64,000 bases of DNA from Methylobacterium sp. R2-1 (GCF_014191355.1 NZ_JACHWM010000004.1:1-64000); one strand, 5' to 3'; counted from the stretch's first letter, positions 28,888 to 38,179 are shown. Made by a program: numbers and translations. Notes: a model not told the origin generated them from the letters alone.

Positions 28888-28962
28888 TGGCGCGCCCTGC
28901 GGGAATCGAACCCGCCTTTTCAGCGTGAAAGGCTGACGTCCTAACCGATAGACGAAGGGCGC
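28888..28962 (-). tRNA. tRNA-Glu (anticodon TTC)
   Basis: Cloverleaf with acceptor GCGCCCT/AGGGCGC, anticodon stem CAGC/GCTG around loop CTTTCAC (anticodon TTC), T-arm GCGGGTTCGATTCCCGC and an encoded CCA end (28888-28890). The D-arm sequence TCGTCTATCGGTTAGGAC is typical of tRNA-Glu. Confidence 0.95.
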
Positions 28963-28979
28963 TGTCCGGCGGCGCCCGG

Positions 28980-29008
28980 TCTATAGTCGGGTTCGCGGCG
29001 GACGGCAA
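28980..29008 (-). promoter_or_regulatory. Sigma-70-like promoter of tRNA-Glu
   Basis: On the minus strand TTGCCG (29003-29008) and TATAGA (28980-28985) are separated by 17 bp and lie about 18 bp upstream of the mature tRNA 5' end. Position and spacing fit a housekeeping promoter. Confidence 0.55.
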
Positions 29009-29109
29009 CGGCTTTGCCGCGTGATTCCGCCGCTTGACGCGGAGCGGTCCCATCGCTTTCTCGGGCGAGCGAGACGCAGCCTCCACCTCCTGTCCCGAAA
29101 GACCCGCCC

Positions 29110-29919
29110 ATGACCCCGCCGCGCGACCGCCCGGCCAAGCCGTACGGCTTCCGGCCCCGCCCGCGAACGCAACAGCCGCCGGGGCCAACGGCCCGTGAGG
29201 GAAGAGACCATGTCGTGCTCTACGGCTGGCACCCTGTATCGCAGGCGCTGGCCAATGCGGGCCGCCATTTCCACCGGCTGCTCGCCACCGAGAATGCGCT
29301 GGCTCGCCTCAACGAGGCGGGGATCGCGCTGCCGGTCGAGCCGGAGATCGTCCGCCCGAGCGCCATCGACCGGCTGCTCGGTCCGGACGCCGTGCATCAG
29401 GGCCTCTACGCCGAAGCCGAACCGCTGGACGCGCCAGCTCTCGATGCAATGCCCGACGACGCGCTTCTGCTCGCCCTCGATCAGATCACCGATCCGCACA
29501 ATGTCGGTGCCATCGTCCGCACGGCGGCCGCCTTCGGCGTCACCGCGATCGTCACGACCGCGCGCCACTCGCCCAACGCCACCGGCGTGCTGGCGAAATC
29601 CGCCTCGGGCGGATTGGAACACGTGCCGCTGGTGATCGTACGCAATCTCGCCGAGGCGCTGATCACGCTCGGCGAACGCGGCTTTACCCGGATCGGACTG
29701 GATTCGGATGCCGGCACCTCGCTCGACGCCGTCGGCCCGCGCCGTCCGGCCGTGTTGGTGCTCGGCGCCGAGGGTAAGGGCCTGCGCCAGCGCACGACCG
29801 AATGCTGCGATCTGCTCGTGCGCATCGACGCGACGGGGGCGATCCGCAGCCTGAACGTCTCGAACGCGGCGGCGATCACGCTCTACGCACTGACCCGTCC
29901 GGCCGGCGCGACGACCTGA
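29110..29919 (+). CDS. rlmB: 23S rRNA (guanosine-2'-O-)-methyltransferase RlmB (SpoU)
   Basis: Protein of 269 aa that would methylate the ribose of G2251 (E. coli numbering) in 23S rRNA using SAM. A Pro/Arg-rich N-terminus leads into the substrate-binding domain (VVLYGWHPVSQALAN), then the trefoil-knot SPOUT domain with motif 1 DQITDPHNVGAIVRTA, motif 2 VLVLGAEGKGL and motif 3 IRSLNVSNAAAI. All three motifs are intact. It faces away from tRNA-Glu. Confidence 0.93.
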   Translation: MTPPRDRPAKPYGFRPRPRTQQPPGPTAREGRDHVVLYGWHPVSQALANAGRHFHRLLATENALARLNEAGIALPVEPEIVRPSAIDRLLGPDAVHQGLYAEAEPLDAPALDAMPDDALLLALDQITDPHNVGAIVRTAAAFGVTAIVTTARHSPNATGVLAKSASGGLEHVPLVIVRNLAEALITLGERGFTRIGLDSDAGTSLDAVGPRRPAVLVLGAEGKGLRQRTTECCDLLVRIDATGAIRSLNVSNAAAITLYALTRPAGATT

Positions 29920-30286
29920 GCGCCTGAACCTCCGCGCCGAAACGGTGCCGGGCGTCCGCCGGCTTCCGTCCAGTGCGATCTGCCCGGTCCGCTGCGAGGC
30001 CATGGGCCGGTCGATCGTGAGACAGTACAAGACGTTGCGTCGGCGACGCGGATCCGGTATCGCTCGCACCGATTTCCTCATCGGTTCCGTCAGGATCCGG
30101 GTTTCGTGCCCGGCGGCCGCATCGCCGGGGAGATCGGCCCTCGACCATCGCTTTGAGCATGCGTCGGCCCTCCGAGAGGAGGCGAGCCCGACCGGATCGT
30201 CCATCCGGCGGGCGGCGGTGACGGGGGTATTTCGCAACACGAGCCGCCGACGCGGCCTCACGAGATGAGGCCATTCAGGAGAAAGA
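29920..30286. other. Intergenic region upstream of rpsA
   Basis: About 365 bp containing the leader and promoter of rpsA. The AGGAG at 30271-30275 is the rpsA ribosome site. I could not identify a specific S1 autoregulatory structure or clear promoter boxes by eye. Confidence 0.45.
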
Positions 30287-31996
30287 ATGTCTGCTGGTCT
30301 GAACGCAAGCTCCGCGGCCCGCGAGGATTTCGCGGCCCTGCTCGAGGAATCTTTCCTCCAGCACGAGATCACCGAGGGTTCGGTCGTCAAGGGCACCGTC
30401 GTCGGCATCGAGAAGGATGTCGCCGTCATCGATATCGGTGCCAAGACTGAGGGGCGCGTCCCCCTCAAGGAATTCACCGGCCCGGGCCGCGAGGGCGAGC
30501 TCAAGGTCGGCGATGAAGTCGAAGTCTACGTCGACCGCATTGAGAACGCGCTGGGCGAGGCCGTCATCTCGCGCGACAAGGCGCGCCGCGAGGAGAGCTG
30601 GGTCAAGCTTGAGAAGGCTTTTGAAGCCAACGAGCGCGTGACCGGCACGATCTTCAACCAAGTCAAGGGCGGCTACACCGTCGATCTCGATGGCGCCGTG
30701 GCGTTCCTGCCGCGCTCGCAGGTCGATATCCGCCCGGTACGCGACGTGACCCCGCTGCTCGGCACGCCCCAGCCGTTCCAGATCCTCAAGATGGATCGCC
30801 GCCGCGGCAACATCGTCGTGTCACGCCGCACGGTGCTCGAAGAGAGCCGCGCCGAGCAGCGCTCGGAGCTGGTGGCCAACCTTGAGGAAGGTCAGGTCAT
30901 CGACGGCGTCGTCAAGAACATCACCGAGTACGGTGCCTTCGTCGATCTCGGCGGCATCGACGGCCTGCTGCACGTCACCGACATGGCGTGGCGCCGCGTG
31001 AACCATCCGTCCGAGGTCGTGACCATCGGCCAGACGGTCAAGGTCAAGATCATCAAGATCAACCACGAGACGCACCGCATCTCGCTCGGCATCAAGCAGC
31101 TCCTGGCCGATCCGTGGGAGGGCATCGCCGCCCGCTACCCCGAGGGCGCCAAGCTCAAGGGCCGCGTGACCAACATCACCGATTACGGCGCCTTCGTGGA
31201 GCTGGAGCCGGGGATCGAGGGCCTGATCCACGTCTCCGAGATGAGCTGGACCAAGAAGAACGTCCATCCGGGCAAGATCGTCTCCACCTCCCAGGAAGTC
31301 GAGGTGCAGATCCTGGAAGTCGATTCGGTCAAGCGCCGTATCTCGCTCGGCCTCAAGCAGACCCTGCAGAACCCGTGGGATGCCTTCGCCGAGAAGCACC
31401 CGATCGGTTCCGAGGTCGAGGGCGAGGTCAAGAACAAGACCGAGTTCGGCCTGTTCATCGGCCTCGAAGGCGATGTCGACGGCATGGTCCACCTGTCGGA
31501 TCTCGACTGGAACCGTCCCGGCGAGCAGGTCATCGAGGAGTTCAAGAAGGGCGACATGGTCCGCGCCCAGGTTCTTGACGTCGATGTCGAGAAGGAGCGC
31601 ATCTCGCTCGGCGTGAAGCAGCTCGGCGGCGATCCCTTCGCGGAAGCCGGCGAGATCAAGAAGGGTCAGATCGTCACCTGCGAGGTCGTCGAGGTGAAGG
31701 ATTCCGGCCTGGAGGTGAAGCTCGTCGACACCGATATGCAGACCTTCATCCGCCGTGCCGAGCTCGCCCGTGATCGCGGCGATCAGCGTCCCGAGCGTTT
31801 CGCCGCCGGCGAGAAGTTCGACGCCCGCGTCATCCAGTTCGATCGCAAGGCCCGCCGTGTGCAGGTCTCGATCAAGGCACTGGAAGTCGCTGAGGAGCGT
31901 GAGGCGATGGCCCAGTTCGGCTCGGCCGATTCCGGTGCCTCGCTCGGCGACATCCTCGGCGCCGCCTTCAACAAGAAGAAGGGCGACGACGAGTAA
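30287..31996 (+). CDS. rpsA: 30S ribosomal protein S1
   Basis: Protein of 569 aa with six S1 RNA-binding repeats, the alphaproteobacterial layout. Repeats are recognised by recurring VKNITEYGAFVDLGGIDGL, TDYGAFVELEPGIEGLIHVS and TEFGLFIGLEGDVDGMVHLS. The two N-terminal repeats bind the ribosome and the others bind mRNA. The start follows AGGAGAAAG closely. It is followed by a strong terminator. Confidence 0.97.
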   Translation: MSAGLNASSAAREDFAALLEESFLQHEITEGSVVKGTVVGIEKDVAVIDIGAKTEGRVPLKEFTGPGREGELKVGDEVEVYVDRIENALGEAVISRDKARREESWVKLEKAFEANERVTGTIFNQVKGGYTVDLDGAVAFLPRSQVDIRPVRDVTPLLGTPQPFQILKMDRRRGNIVVSRRTVLEESRAEQRSELVANLEEGQVIDGVVKNITEYGAFVDLGGIDGLLHVTDMAWRRVNHPSEVVTIGQTVKVKIIKINHETHRISLGIKQLLADPWEGIAARYPEGAKLKGRVTNITDYGAFVELEPGIEGLIHVSEMSWTKKNVHPGKIVSTSQEVEVQILEVDSVKRRISLGLKQTLQNPWDAFAEKHPIGSEVEGEVKNKTEFGLFIGLEGDVDGMVHLSDLDWNRPGEQVIEEFKKGDMVRAQVLDVDVEKERISLGVKQLGGDPFAEAGEIKKGQIVTCEVVEVKDSGLEVKLVDTDMQTFIRRAELARDRGDQRPERFAAGEKFDARVIQFDRKARRVQVSIKALEVAEEREAMAQFGSADSGASLGDILGAAFNKKKGDDE

Positions 31997-32020
31997 GCCT
32001 CGCCGCCTTCCAACGATGTC

Positions 32021-32056
32021 TCGGGGCCGGCTCTGCCGGCCCCGAACTTGTTTTGA
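32021..32056 (+). terminator. rpsA intrinsic terminator
   Basis: A perfect 11-bp stem (TCGGGGCCGGC / GCCGGCCCCGA) with a TCT loop lies 24 bp after the rpsA stop and is followed by ACTTGTTTTGA and, further on, TTTTTT. Confidence 0.75.
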
Positions 32057-32090
32057 TCCTGTTTTTTCGAAGCGTCCCGAGGCGAGCGCG

Positions 32091-33413
32091 ATGGCACACC
32101 GCCTCCCGAGCTTAGGCGCCGGCCTGAGATGGTTGAAGAGGAAGCCCGGAGAACGCCACCTCGGCCGGCTCCCGCCCGATTTCGCCTCCGAGCTGTACCT
32201 CGATCTGAACGCCGACGTCGCGATGGCGGTCGAGGCCGGCCACATCGCCTCCGCGCAGGAGCATTATCGCGTCTTCGGTCGCCGCGAGGGCCGGCCCTAC
32301 CGTGCGCCGACCGCGAGTGCCGAACTCGGCGGTGGGATCGCGGGGCCGTGGACGTACCGTTATCCCTACCGTGCCTGGCCGGATCTGCCGGCGATCGCCT
32401 TCGCTGCCCCTTGCCCCGGTGCGGAGGACGAGACGATCGCGCGCCGGCTGATCGCCGCTTGGCGGTCCGGCGCCGGACGTTCACCGGTGCAGGCGGATAG
32501 CGAGGGCATGTGGGCGGCGCGGACACAGGGCTTTCCCGCATTCCACCGCGCGCTGCGGGATGGTGATGCCGGGGTCCTCTCCGATTTGCTGAACAACCTG
32601 TTCCAGTCCCATCTCGCGCACGGCATCGCGATGGGACGCACGATGGCGACACTAGCCCGCCACGCACCGACGCCGTTCGCCGCGAGCTGGTGCGACCGGC
32701 TTCTGCGGCTCTCCGAGGCCCTCGGCCTCGCCCATGTCCGCTCGCCGGAGCAGGGCGACTTCGCCGCTCCCCTTGGGCCTCTTGCCCACCACGTGGAGCC
32801 GCCACGCCTCGAAGCCGAACTCGGTTTTCCTCTGACCTTTCCCGATGTCGGCGCGCCGTTCGGCGTGCCGTTTGGGGCCGGCATCCTGCCCGAGCACGCC
32901 TTCAGCCACGCCTACGCCGCGTGGCGTATCGGGCAACTGGGCGATCTCAGCCGCGTCGTCGAGATCGGCGGCGGCTTCGGCGGCCTCGCATGGTTCATGC
33001 GGGGCACCGGTCGGCGGTACACGATCCTCGACTTGCCCTTCACCAACGTCCTTCAGGGCTGGTTTCTGTTGAAGGCGGGCCTCGACGTGTCCCTGGCTGG
33101 CGAGGCCGAGGCCGCGATCCGGGTTCTGCCGTGGTGGGAGATCGAGCGGGACGAGAGCTACGATCTGGCCGTCAATCAGGACTCGCTTCCCGAGATGCCG
33201 CCGGAGACGGCGGCCATGTACATCGCACGTATCCGCGCCATCGCGCCCCTGTTCTATTCCATCAACCAGGAGGCCGCGGCACCGAACACCGATGTTTTCC
33301 GGCAGGTTGTCGTGCCCGAACTCGTTGCGCGTGATGGCGGCTATCGCCGATTGAACCGGAACCTGTTCTGGCTGCGCGACGGCTACGTCGAGGAAATCTA
33401 CGCTCGGCGCTGA
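32091..33413 (+). CDS. Putative sugar O-methyltransferase
   Basis: Protein of 440 aa. The C-terminal half has a Rossmann SAM-binding motif VEIGGGFGGLAWF (about 290-300), an acidic strand end (YTILDLPF) and the pattern YDLAVNQDSLPEMP typical of the putative sugar O-methyltransferase family used in surface polysaccharide decoration. The N-terminus (about 35-70) carries one copy of the YLDLNADVAMA...HYRVFGRREGRP motif that is repeated six times in the giant secreted protein. No other glycan genes are adjacent. The start at 32091 is the first ATG after the rpsA terminator; the ribosome site is weak. Confidence 0.75.
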   Translation: MAHRLPSLGAGLRWLKRKPGERHLGRLPPDFASELYLDLNADVAMAVEAGHIASAQEHYRVFGRREGRPYRAPTASAELGGGIAGPWTYRYPYRAWPDLPAIAFAAPCPGAEDETIARRLIAAWRSGAGRSPVQADSEGMWAARTQGFPAFHRALRDGDAGVLSDLLNNLFQSHLAHGIAMGRTMATLARHAPTPFAASWCDRLLRLSEALGLAHVRSPEQGDFAAPLGPLAHHVEPPRLEAELGFPLTFPDVGAPFGVPFGAGILPEHAFSHAYAAWRIGQLGDLSRVVEIGGGFGGLAWFMRGTGRRYTILDLPFTNVLQGWFLLKAGLDVSLAGEAEAAIRVLPWWEIERDESYDLAVNQDSLPEMPPETAAMYIARIRAIAPLFYSINQEAAAPNTDVFRQVVVPELVARDGGYRRLNRNLFWLRDGYVEEIYARR

Positions 33414-33745
33414 ACCTGTCACGGCTTAAGGACATCGCTTTCGACGGCAGCCGGTGCCGGTTGTGCCGGCGGGAATGGAACAGGCTCTTGCCCGCCTGCC
33501 TCGGGCAGCGTTAAACACGGTCCCGGACTCGACAGCCGCGATCGAACCCAAGCCCATCAAGGACTTGGCCGACCTCCGGGCCGGCGGGTTGCAACGGCGC
33601 CGAAATACTTTGCGGAATCGACCCGTCTCGGCGAGACGGGCAGATCCACGGATCGGGCAAGGCTGCGTTCCGGCAGGACGCGGCGTGTACGATCCCAACA
33701 GAACAACGGTCGCGAAGGACCGCTTGGAGAGGAGTAAATCGTCGG
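33414..33745. other. Intergenic region with one hairpin
   Basis: About 330 bp between the methyltransferase and sppA. An 8-bp hairpin (CCCGTCTC GGC GAGACGGG, 33622-33640) lacks a following T-tract. The sppA ribosome site (GGAGAGGAG) is at about 33726-33734. No gene is supportable. Confidence 0.45.
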
Positions 33746-34714
33746 ATGGCCGCAGACGCCGAGTTTCTCATCGACCGCCGCCGTCTGCGCCGCAAGCTGA
33801 CGCTGTGGCGGATGCTCGGCATCGGTGCCGCCATCCTGGCTGTCGGCGCCGTGGGCTACCGCGCGCGCGTCGGCGAAGGCCGCCTGTTCCCGGCCACCGA
33901 AAATCAAATCGCGCGGATCTCGATCGGCGGCTTCATCGCCGGCAGCGATTCGACCCGCAAGCTGATCGAGCGCGTGGGCGAGTCGAGCGCGGTCAAGGGT
34001 GTCGTCATTTCGATCTCGTCCCCGGGCGGCACGACCACCGGCTCGGAGGAACTTTATCGCAATCTGCGCGCTCTGGCGGCGAAGAAGCCGATGGTCGCTT
34101 TCGTCGATGGGACGGCTGCCTCGGGCGCCTACATCACCGCGATCGCCGCCGACCACATCGTTGCCCGCGAAACCGCGCTGGTCGGCTCCATCGGTGTGCT
34201 GTTCCAGTATCCGGACGTCTCCGGCTTGCTCGACAAGATCGGCGTGAAGGTCGAGTCGGTCAAATCCTCGCCCCTGAAGGCGGAGCCCTCGGGCTTCAGC
34301 CCGACCTCGCCGGAGGCCCGCGCGGCCCTGTCCTCGGTCGTTCTCGATACCTACGGCTGGTTCAAGGGCTTGGTGGCGGAGCGCCGTGGCATGGACGACG
34401 GCCAGCTCTCGGCCGTCGCCGACGGGCGCGTCTTCAGCGGTCGCCAGAGCCTGCCCCTCAAGCTCGTCGACGAACTCGGCGGCGAACGCCAGGCGGTGGC
34501 ATGGCTGGAGAAGGAAAAGCAGGTTCCTGCAAACCTTCCGGTGAAGGATTGGAAGCCGAAGGCAGAGGGCGGGTTCAAGCTCTGGTCGGCTCTCGGGATG
34601 GGCGCGGACCTTCTCGGTCTCGAAGGGCTCGCCAGCCGCTTCCGTGCGGTCGAGGAAGAGGCTGCCGGCGTTGCCCACGGCGGACTCCTTGCCGTCTGGC
34701 GCCCGGCTCCCTGA
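33746..34714 (+). CDS. sppA: Signal peptide peptidase SppA (short form)
   Basis: Membrane-anchored protease of 322 aa that degrades cleaved signal peptides. One N-terminal membrane helix (about 21-38) anchors it. The nucleophile is Ser126 in [11 protein letters not shown] and the general base is Lys178 in [24 protein letters not shown] is the oxyanion-hole region. Length matches the single-domain SppA of alphaproteobacteria, half the E. coli enzyme. It lies 46 bp upstream of ihfB. Confidence 0.92.
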   Translation: MAADAEFLIDRRRLRRKLTLWRMLGIGAAILAVGAVGYRARVGEGRLFPATENQIARISIGGFIAGSDSTRKLIERVGESSAVKGVVISISSPGGTTTGSEELYRNLRALAAKKPMVAFVDGTAASGAYITAIAADHIVARETALVGSIGVLFQYPDVSGLLDKIGVKVESVKSSPLKAEPSGFSPTSPEARAALSSVVLDTYGWFKGLVAERRGMDDGQLSAVADGRVFSGRQSLPLKLVDELGGERQAVAWLEKEKQVPANLPVKDWKPKAEGGFKLWSALGMGADLLGLEGLASRFRAVEEEAAGVAHGGLLAVWRPAP

Positions 34715-34760
34715 GGTTTCGCGCCATGTCGCGCCCGCCCCGCATCCGGAAGAGAGCCGC

Positions 34761-35069
34761 ATGATCAAGTCGGAACTCGTGCTCAAGATCGCTGAGCAGA
34801 ACCCTCACCTGTACCAGCGCGACGTCGAGACTCTCGTCAACGCGATCCTCGACACCATCGCCGACGCCCTGGCCCAGGGCGATCGGGTGGAGTTGCGCGG
34901 TTTCGGAGCCTTTTCGGTGAAGCGCCGCGAGGCTCGGCGTGGTCGCAATCCCCGCACCGGAGAGTCTGTGGCGGTCTCGGAAAAGGCGATCCCGGTTTTC
35001 AAGACCGGGAAGGAGATGCGCCTGCGCCTGAACCGAGCCGGCATCGGCGAGGAGCAGCCGAGCGCCTGA
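34761..35069 (+). CDS. ihfB: Integration host factor subunit beta
   Basis: DNA-bending protein of 102 aa, one half of the IHF heterodimer. Typical features are [15 protein letters not shown], the dimer core, and the beta-arm region [22 protein letters not shown] with the DNA-intercalating proline. The start at 34761 matches family N-termini. The order sppA-ihfB-lapA-trpF-trpB is common in alphaproteobacteria. Confidence 0.96.
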   Translation: MIKSELVLKIAEQNPHLYQRDVETLVNAILDTIADALAQGDRVELRGFGAFSVKRREARRGRNPRTGESVAVSEKAIPVFKTGKEMRLRLNRAGIGEEQPSA

Positions 35070-35102
35070 TCGCATCGATCCAAGCCCTCGTCTCGGCCCT
35101 TC

Positions 35103-35158
35103 GTTTCGATGCACCCTTGCGCCGAACCGCCATCCACATCGTTGAAGAGCGCTCTAGT
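35103..35158. repeat. Interspersed intergenic element, copy C
   Basis: Sequence from GTTTCGATGCA to GCGCTCTAG with GCCGAACCGCCATCCAC and TCGTTGAAGA in between. It is the most diverged of the three copies (24560-24617, 28361-28414) but keeps the block order and the terminal GCGCTCTAG. Confidence 0.5.
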
Positions 35159-35257
35159 TCTGCCGTCTGAGCCCGAGAGGCGCCCGCCCGAAAGCCGTTA
35201 AGCGGCATCCGGGCGGGGTCGGCTGAAGGCTCCTGCCGTCCGTCGGAGACCCGTTGC

Positions 35258-35626
35258 ATGATCCGTTTTCTAAAGGCGCTGGTTCTGCTGCCGATCGCGG
35301 TGGTGATCGTCCTGCTCGCGGTCGCCAACCGCGAGCCCGTGACGCTCTCCTTCGATCCGTTCTCGCCAGAGCCAGTGTTCAGCCTCGTCTTGCCGCTCTA
35401 CGCTGTGCTGTTTGGCGCGGTGGCGCTCGGTATCCTGGTCGGGGGCATCGGCAGCTGGCTTGGACAGGCCGGAACGCGCCAGCGTGCGCGCTATCACCGC
35501 CGCGAGGCCGACCGTTTGGCAAAGGCGGCGGCGGAGCTGAAGACGTTCGGCGCTCCGGGCGTCGAGCCGACCTACGGCCGAACCAATGCCCATACGGCGC
35601 TGCCGGCTCCGGTTGCGGCGCGCTGA
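35258..35626 (+). CDS. lapA: LapA-domain (DUF1049) membrane protein
   Basis: Protein of 122 aa with two membrane helices (about 5-23 and 43-66), separated by NREPVTLSFDPFSPEP, the LapA signature, and followed by a basic cytoplasmic coiled segment. LapA works with LapB to control LPS synthesis in E. coli; here only the LapA-like part is seen. It lies between ihfB and trpF, its normal alphaproteobacterial place. Confidence 0.85.
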   Translation: MIRFLKALVLLPIAVVIVLLAVANREPVTLSFDPFSPEPVFSLVLPLYAVLFGAVALGILVGGIGSWLGQAGTRQRARYHRREADRLAKAAAELKTFGAPGVEPTYGRTNAHTALPAPVAAR

Positions 35627-35648
35627 GGGCTGGAGAGCATTACCCCTC

Positions 35649-36296
35649 ATGACCGAGGTGTGCGTCAAGATCTGCGGCCTTGGAACGGAGGCGACGCTCG
35701 ACGCAGCGCTCGAAGCGGGCGCTGACCTTGTCGGCTTCGTCCACTTTCCCAAGAGTCCGCGCCACGTCACCCTGGAGCGCGGCCGTGATCTTGCGCGGCG
35801 GGCGCGGGGGAGGGCCGAACGCGTCGTGCTACTGGTCGACCCCGACGATACCCTCCTCGCCGCCGTCATCGACGCGCTCGATCCTGACGTGATCCAGCTT
35901 CACGGCAAGGAGAGCCCGCAGCGCGTCGCGAGCATTCGTGGCCGGACCGGACGGCCCGTGATGAAGGCCATCGGCATCGCCGCCGCCGGTGATCTCGTCG
36001 CACTCCCGGACTACACGGCCGTGGCCGACCGGCTCCTGCTCGACGCCAAACCGCCTCCCGGCGCCGACCTGCCCGGCGGGAACGGGCGCAGCTTCGACTG
36101 GGACATCCTGAGGGGGGCTCTGCTGCCCGCCGGCACGATGCTGTCGGGCGGTCTCGATGCCGAGAATGTCGGGACGGCGCTGGCTCGCACGGGGCTCGCC
36201 GCCGTCGATGTCTCGTCGGGGGTGGAGATTCGCCCGGGCGAGAAAGATCCGGCCAAGATCGCCGCCTTCGTCGCCGCCACGCGCCGCCGGGCCTAG
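35649..36296 (+). CDS. trpF: Phosphoribosylanthranilate isomerase
   Basis: TIM-barrel enzyme of 215 aa that converts N-(5'-phosphoribosyl)anthranilate to CdRP in tryptophan synthesis. Motifs: VKICGL with the catalytic Cys, [20 protein letters not shown], and the C-terminal phosphate site [11 protein letters not shown] followed by AVDVSSGVE with the catalytic Asp. The start was set at the ATG before TEVCVKICG. It is 141 bp upstream of trpB. Confidence 0.95.
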   Translation: MTEVCVKICGLGTEATLDAALEAGADLVGFVHFPKSPRHVTLERGRDLARRARGRAERVVLLVDPDDTLLAAVIDALDPDVIQLHGKESPQRVASIRGRTGRPVMKAIGIAAAGDLVALPDYTAVADRLLLDAKPPPGADLPGGNGRSFDWDILRGALLPAGTMLSGGLDAENVGTALARTGLAAVDVSSGVEIRPGEKDPAKIAAFVAATRRRA

Positions 36297-36436
36297 TCAA
36301 CGAACCGAAACCCTCTACTCGCAGCGACCGACAGGCTGAAGTTCCGGGGCGTTTGTCCGGCTGTGCCGCATTGCGGCCGCCGTCCCATAGGTCTAGCACG
36401 CGAGCCGACGATCGATTTTCGCGAAGGACCGTCCCC

Positions 36437-37678
36437 GTGACGCTGAACCCCGCTCCCAACTCCTTCCGTACCGGGCCGGACGAGCGCGGCCGCTTCGGCA
36501 TCTTCGGCGGCCGCTTCGTGGCCGAAACGCTGATGCCCCTGATCCTCGACCTGGAGAAGGCCTACGCCGATGCCAAGGCCGACCCGTCGTTTAAGGCGGA
36601 TATGGAGGCCTACCGCACCCACTATATTGGCCGGCCGAGTCCGCTCTACTACGCTGAGCGCCTCACCGAGCATCTGCGCGCCCAGGCCCCGGCGGGGCAG
36701 GGGGCAAAGATCTACTTCAAGCGCGAGGAGCTGAACCACACCGGCTCGCACAAGGTGAACAACGTGCTCGGCCAGATCCTGCTCGCTCGCCGCATGGGCA
36801 AGCCGCGCATCATCGCCGAGACGGGCGCGGGTCAGCACGGCGTCGCCACGGCGACGCTCTGCGCCCGCTTCGGCCTGAAATGTGTGGTCTATATGGGCGC
36901 CGTCGATGTCGAGCGGCAGGCGCCGAACGTGTTCCGCATGAAGATGCTGGGCGCCGAGGTGGTGCCGGTGCAATCGGGCACGCGCACGCTCAAGGATGCG
37001 ATGAACGAGGCCCTGCGTGACTGGGTCACGAACGTCGCCGACACCTTCTACTGCATCGGTACGGTGGCCGGCCCCCATCCCTATCCGGCGATGGTGCGCG
37101 ACTTCCAGTCCGTGATCGGCATTGAGACGAAGCAGCAGATGTTGGAGATGGAGGGGCGCCTGCCGGATTCGCTCGTCGCCTGCATCGGCGGTGGCTCGAA
37201 CGCCATGGGGCTGTTCCACCCCTTCCTGGATGACCGCGAGGTCGAGATCTACGGCGTCGAGGCGGCTGGCCATGGCGTGCAGAGCGGCCTGCACGCCGCC
37301 TCGCTCACCGGCGGTCGTCCGGGCGTGCTGCACGGCAACCGAACCTATCTCCTGATGAACGAGGACGGTCAGATCGCGGATGCACACTCGATCTCGGCGG
37401 GCCTCGACTATCCGGGTATCGGTCCGGAGCACGCGTGGCTGCACGAGATGGGCCGAGTCACCTACCTGTCGGCGACCGATTCGGAGACGCTGGAGGCGTT
37501 CAAGCTCTGCTCGATGCTGGAGGGTATCATCCCGGCTCTGGAGCCCGCCCACGCGCTTTCGAAGGTGCTGGAACTCGCACCCACCAAGCCGGCGGAGCAC
37601 CTGATGGTGATGAATCTGTCCGGACGCGGCGACAAGGACATCCCGCAGGTGGCCCAGATCTTCGGTCAGACCCTCTGA
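36437..37678 (+). CDS. trpB: Tryptophan synthase beta subunit
   Basis: PLP enzyme of 413 aa that joins indole and serine. The PLP lysine is Lys106 in [10 protein letters not shown]; the substrate loop [12 protein letters not shown] and the phosphate-binding glycine run [10 protein letters not shown] are intact. The start is a GTG with AAGGA 8 nt upstream, and the sequence from there ([17 protein letters not shown]) matches alphaproteobacterial TrpB. No trpA follows; a tRNA gene comes next. Confidence 0.96.
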   Translation: MTLNPAPNSFRTGPDERGRFGIFGGRFVAETLMPLILDLEKAYADAKADPSFKADMEAYRTHYIGRPSPLYYAERLTEHLRAQAPAGQGAKIYFKREELNHTGSHKVNNVLGQILLARRMGKPRIIAETGAGQHGVATATLCARFGLKCVVYMGAVDVERQAPNVFRMKMLGAEVVPVQSGTRTLKDAMNEALRDWVTNVADTFYCIGTVAGPHPYPAMVRDFQSVIGIETKQQMLEMEGRLPDSLVACIGGGSNAMGLFHPFLDDREVEIYGVEAAGHGVQSGLHAASLTGGRPGVLHGNRTYLLMNEDGQIADAHSISAGLDYPGIGPEHAWLHEMGRVTYLSATDSETLEAFKLCSMLEGIIPALEPAHALSKVLELAPTKPAEHLMVMNLSGRGDKDIPQVAQIFGQTL

Positions 37679-37712
37679 GCGGGAGAATGGGTGTGGGGTT
37701 CGCAACAGACCG

Positions 37713-37742
37713 TTGACACCGCCACGCCCTTCTCCATATACC
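37713..37742 (+). promoter_or_regulatory. Sigma-70 promoter of tRNA-Met
   Basis: A perfect TTGACA (37713-37718) is followed after 17-18 bp by ATATAC/TATACC (37736-37742). The mature tRNA begins about 40 bp further on, which suits a short precursor leader. Confidence 0.7.
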
Positions 37743-37781
37743 GCGCCCACCGGACGACGCGTCGGCGCCGTCCGCGAGTGT

Positions 37782-37858
37782 GGCGGGGTAGCTCAGCTGG
37801 TTAGAGCAGAGGAATCATAATCCTTGTGTCGGGGGTTCAAATCCCTCCCTCGCTACCA
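37782..37858 (+). tRNA. tRNA-Met (anticodon CAT), elongator type
   Basis: 77-nt cloverleaf with acceptor GGCGGGG, D-arm GCTCAGCTGGTTAGAGC, anticodon stem-loop AGGAATCATAATCCT (CAT), T-arm GGGGGTTCAAATCCCTC and encoded CCA. The first base pair is G-T and not the mismatch of initiator tRNA, and the anticodon stem lacks the three G-C pairs of initiators. Confidence 0.93.
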
Positions 37859-37892
37859 AAATCCTTTCGCCTCAACAGGCATATAGACTCGA

Positions 37893-37920
37893 AGCCCTGG
37901 ACCTTCCGTCCGGGGCTTTT
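37893..37920 (+). terminator. Terminator after tRNA-Met
   Basis: A 10-bp stem (AGCCCTGGAC / GTCCGGGGCT, one T-G pair) with loop CTTCC is followed by TTT and a T-rich stretch, 35 bp after the tRNA. Confidence 0.7.
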
Positions 37921-38154
37921 GCGTTCTTGGGCGCACCTTTCGAGGCAAGCCGCGCCTCTGCCACCCTGTCGCTCTACTTCCGTAACGGGATTGAGGATGG
38001 CTTGGCTCGAAAGGTTGGCGATCGAGAGCGTCTACACGGCGAGTTGCTGCTGCGTCTGGAGCGCACTCAGCCTGGTCGATTCCTTCGCGATCTCGGCATC
38101 GACCTTCGGTCCGTCGATATCAGGAATGTGATCCCGAAATACCAGAAGTCGATC

Positions 38155-38179
38155 GGAACCGGTTTGTGCGCAACTCGTT
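38155..38179 (+). promoter_or_regulatory. EcfG-type general stress promoter
   Basis: GGAAC (38155-38159), a 16-bp spacer and CGTT (38176-38179) match the alphaproteobacterial EcfG consensus GGAAC-N16/17-CGTT. It lies about 50 bp upstream of the PAS-LuxR gene start, so that gene may belong to the PhyR/EcfG stress regulon. Confidence 0.6.
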
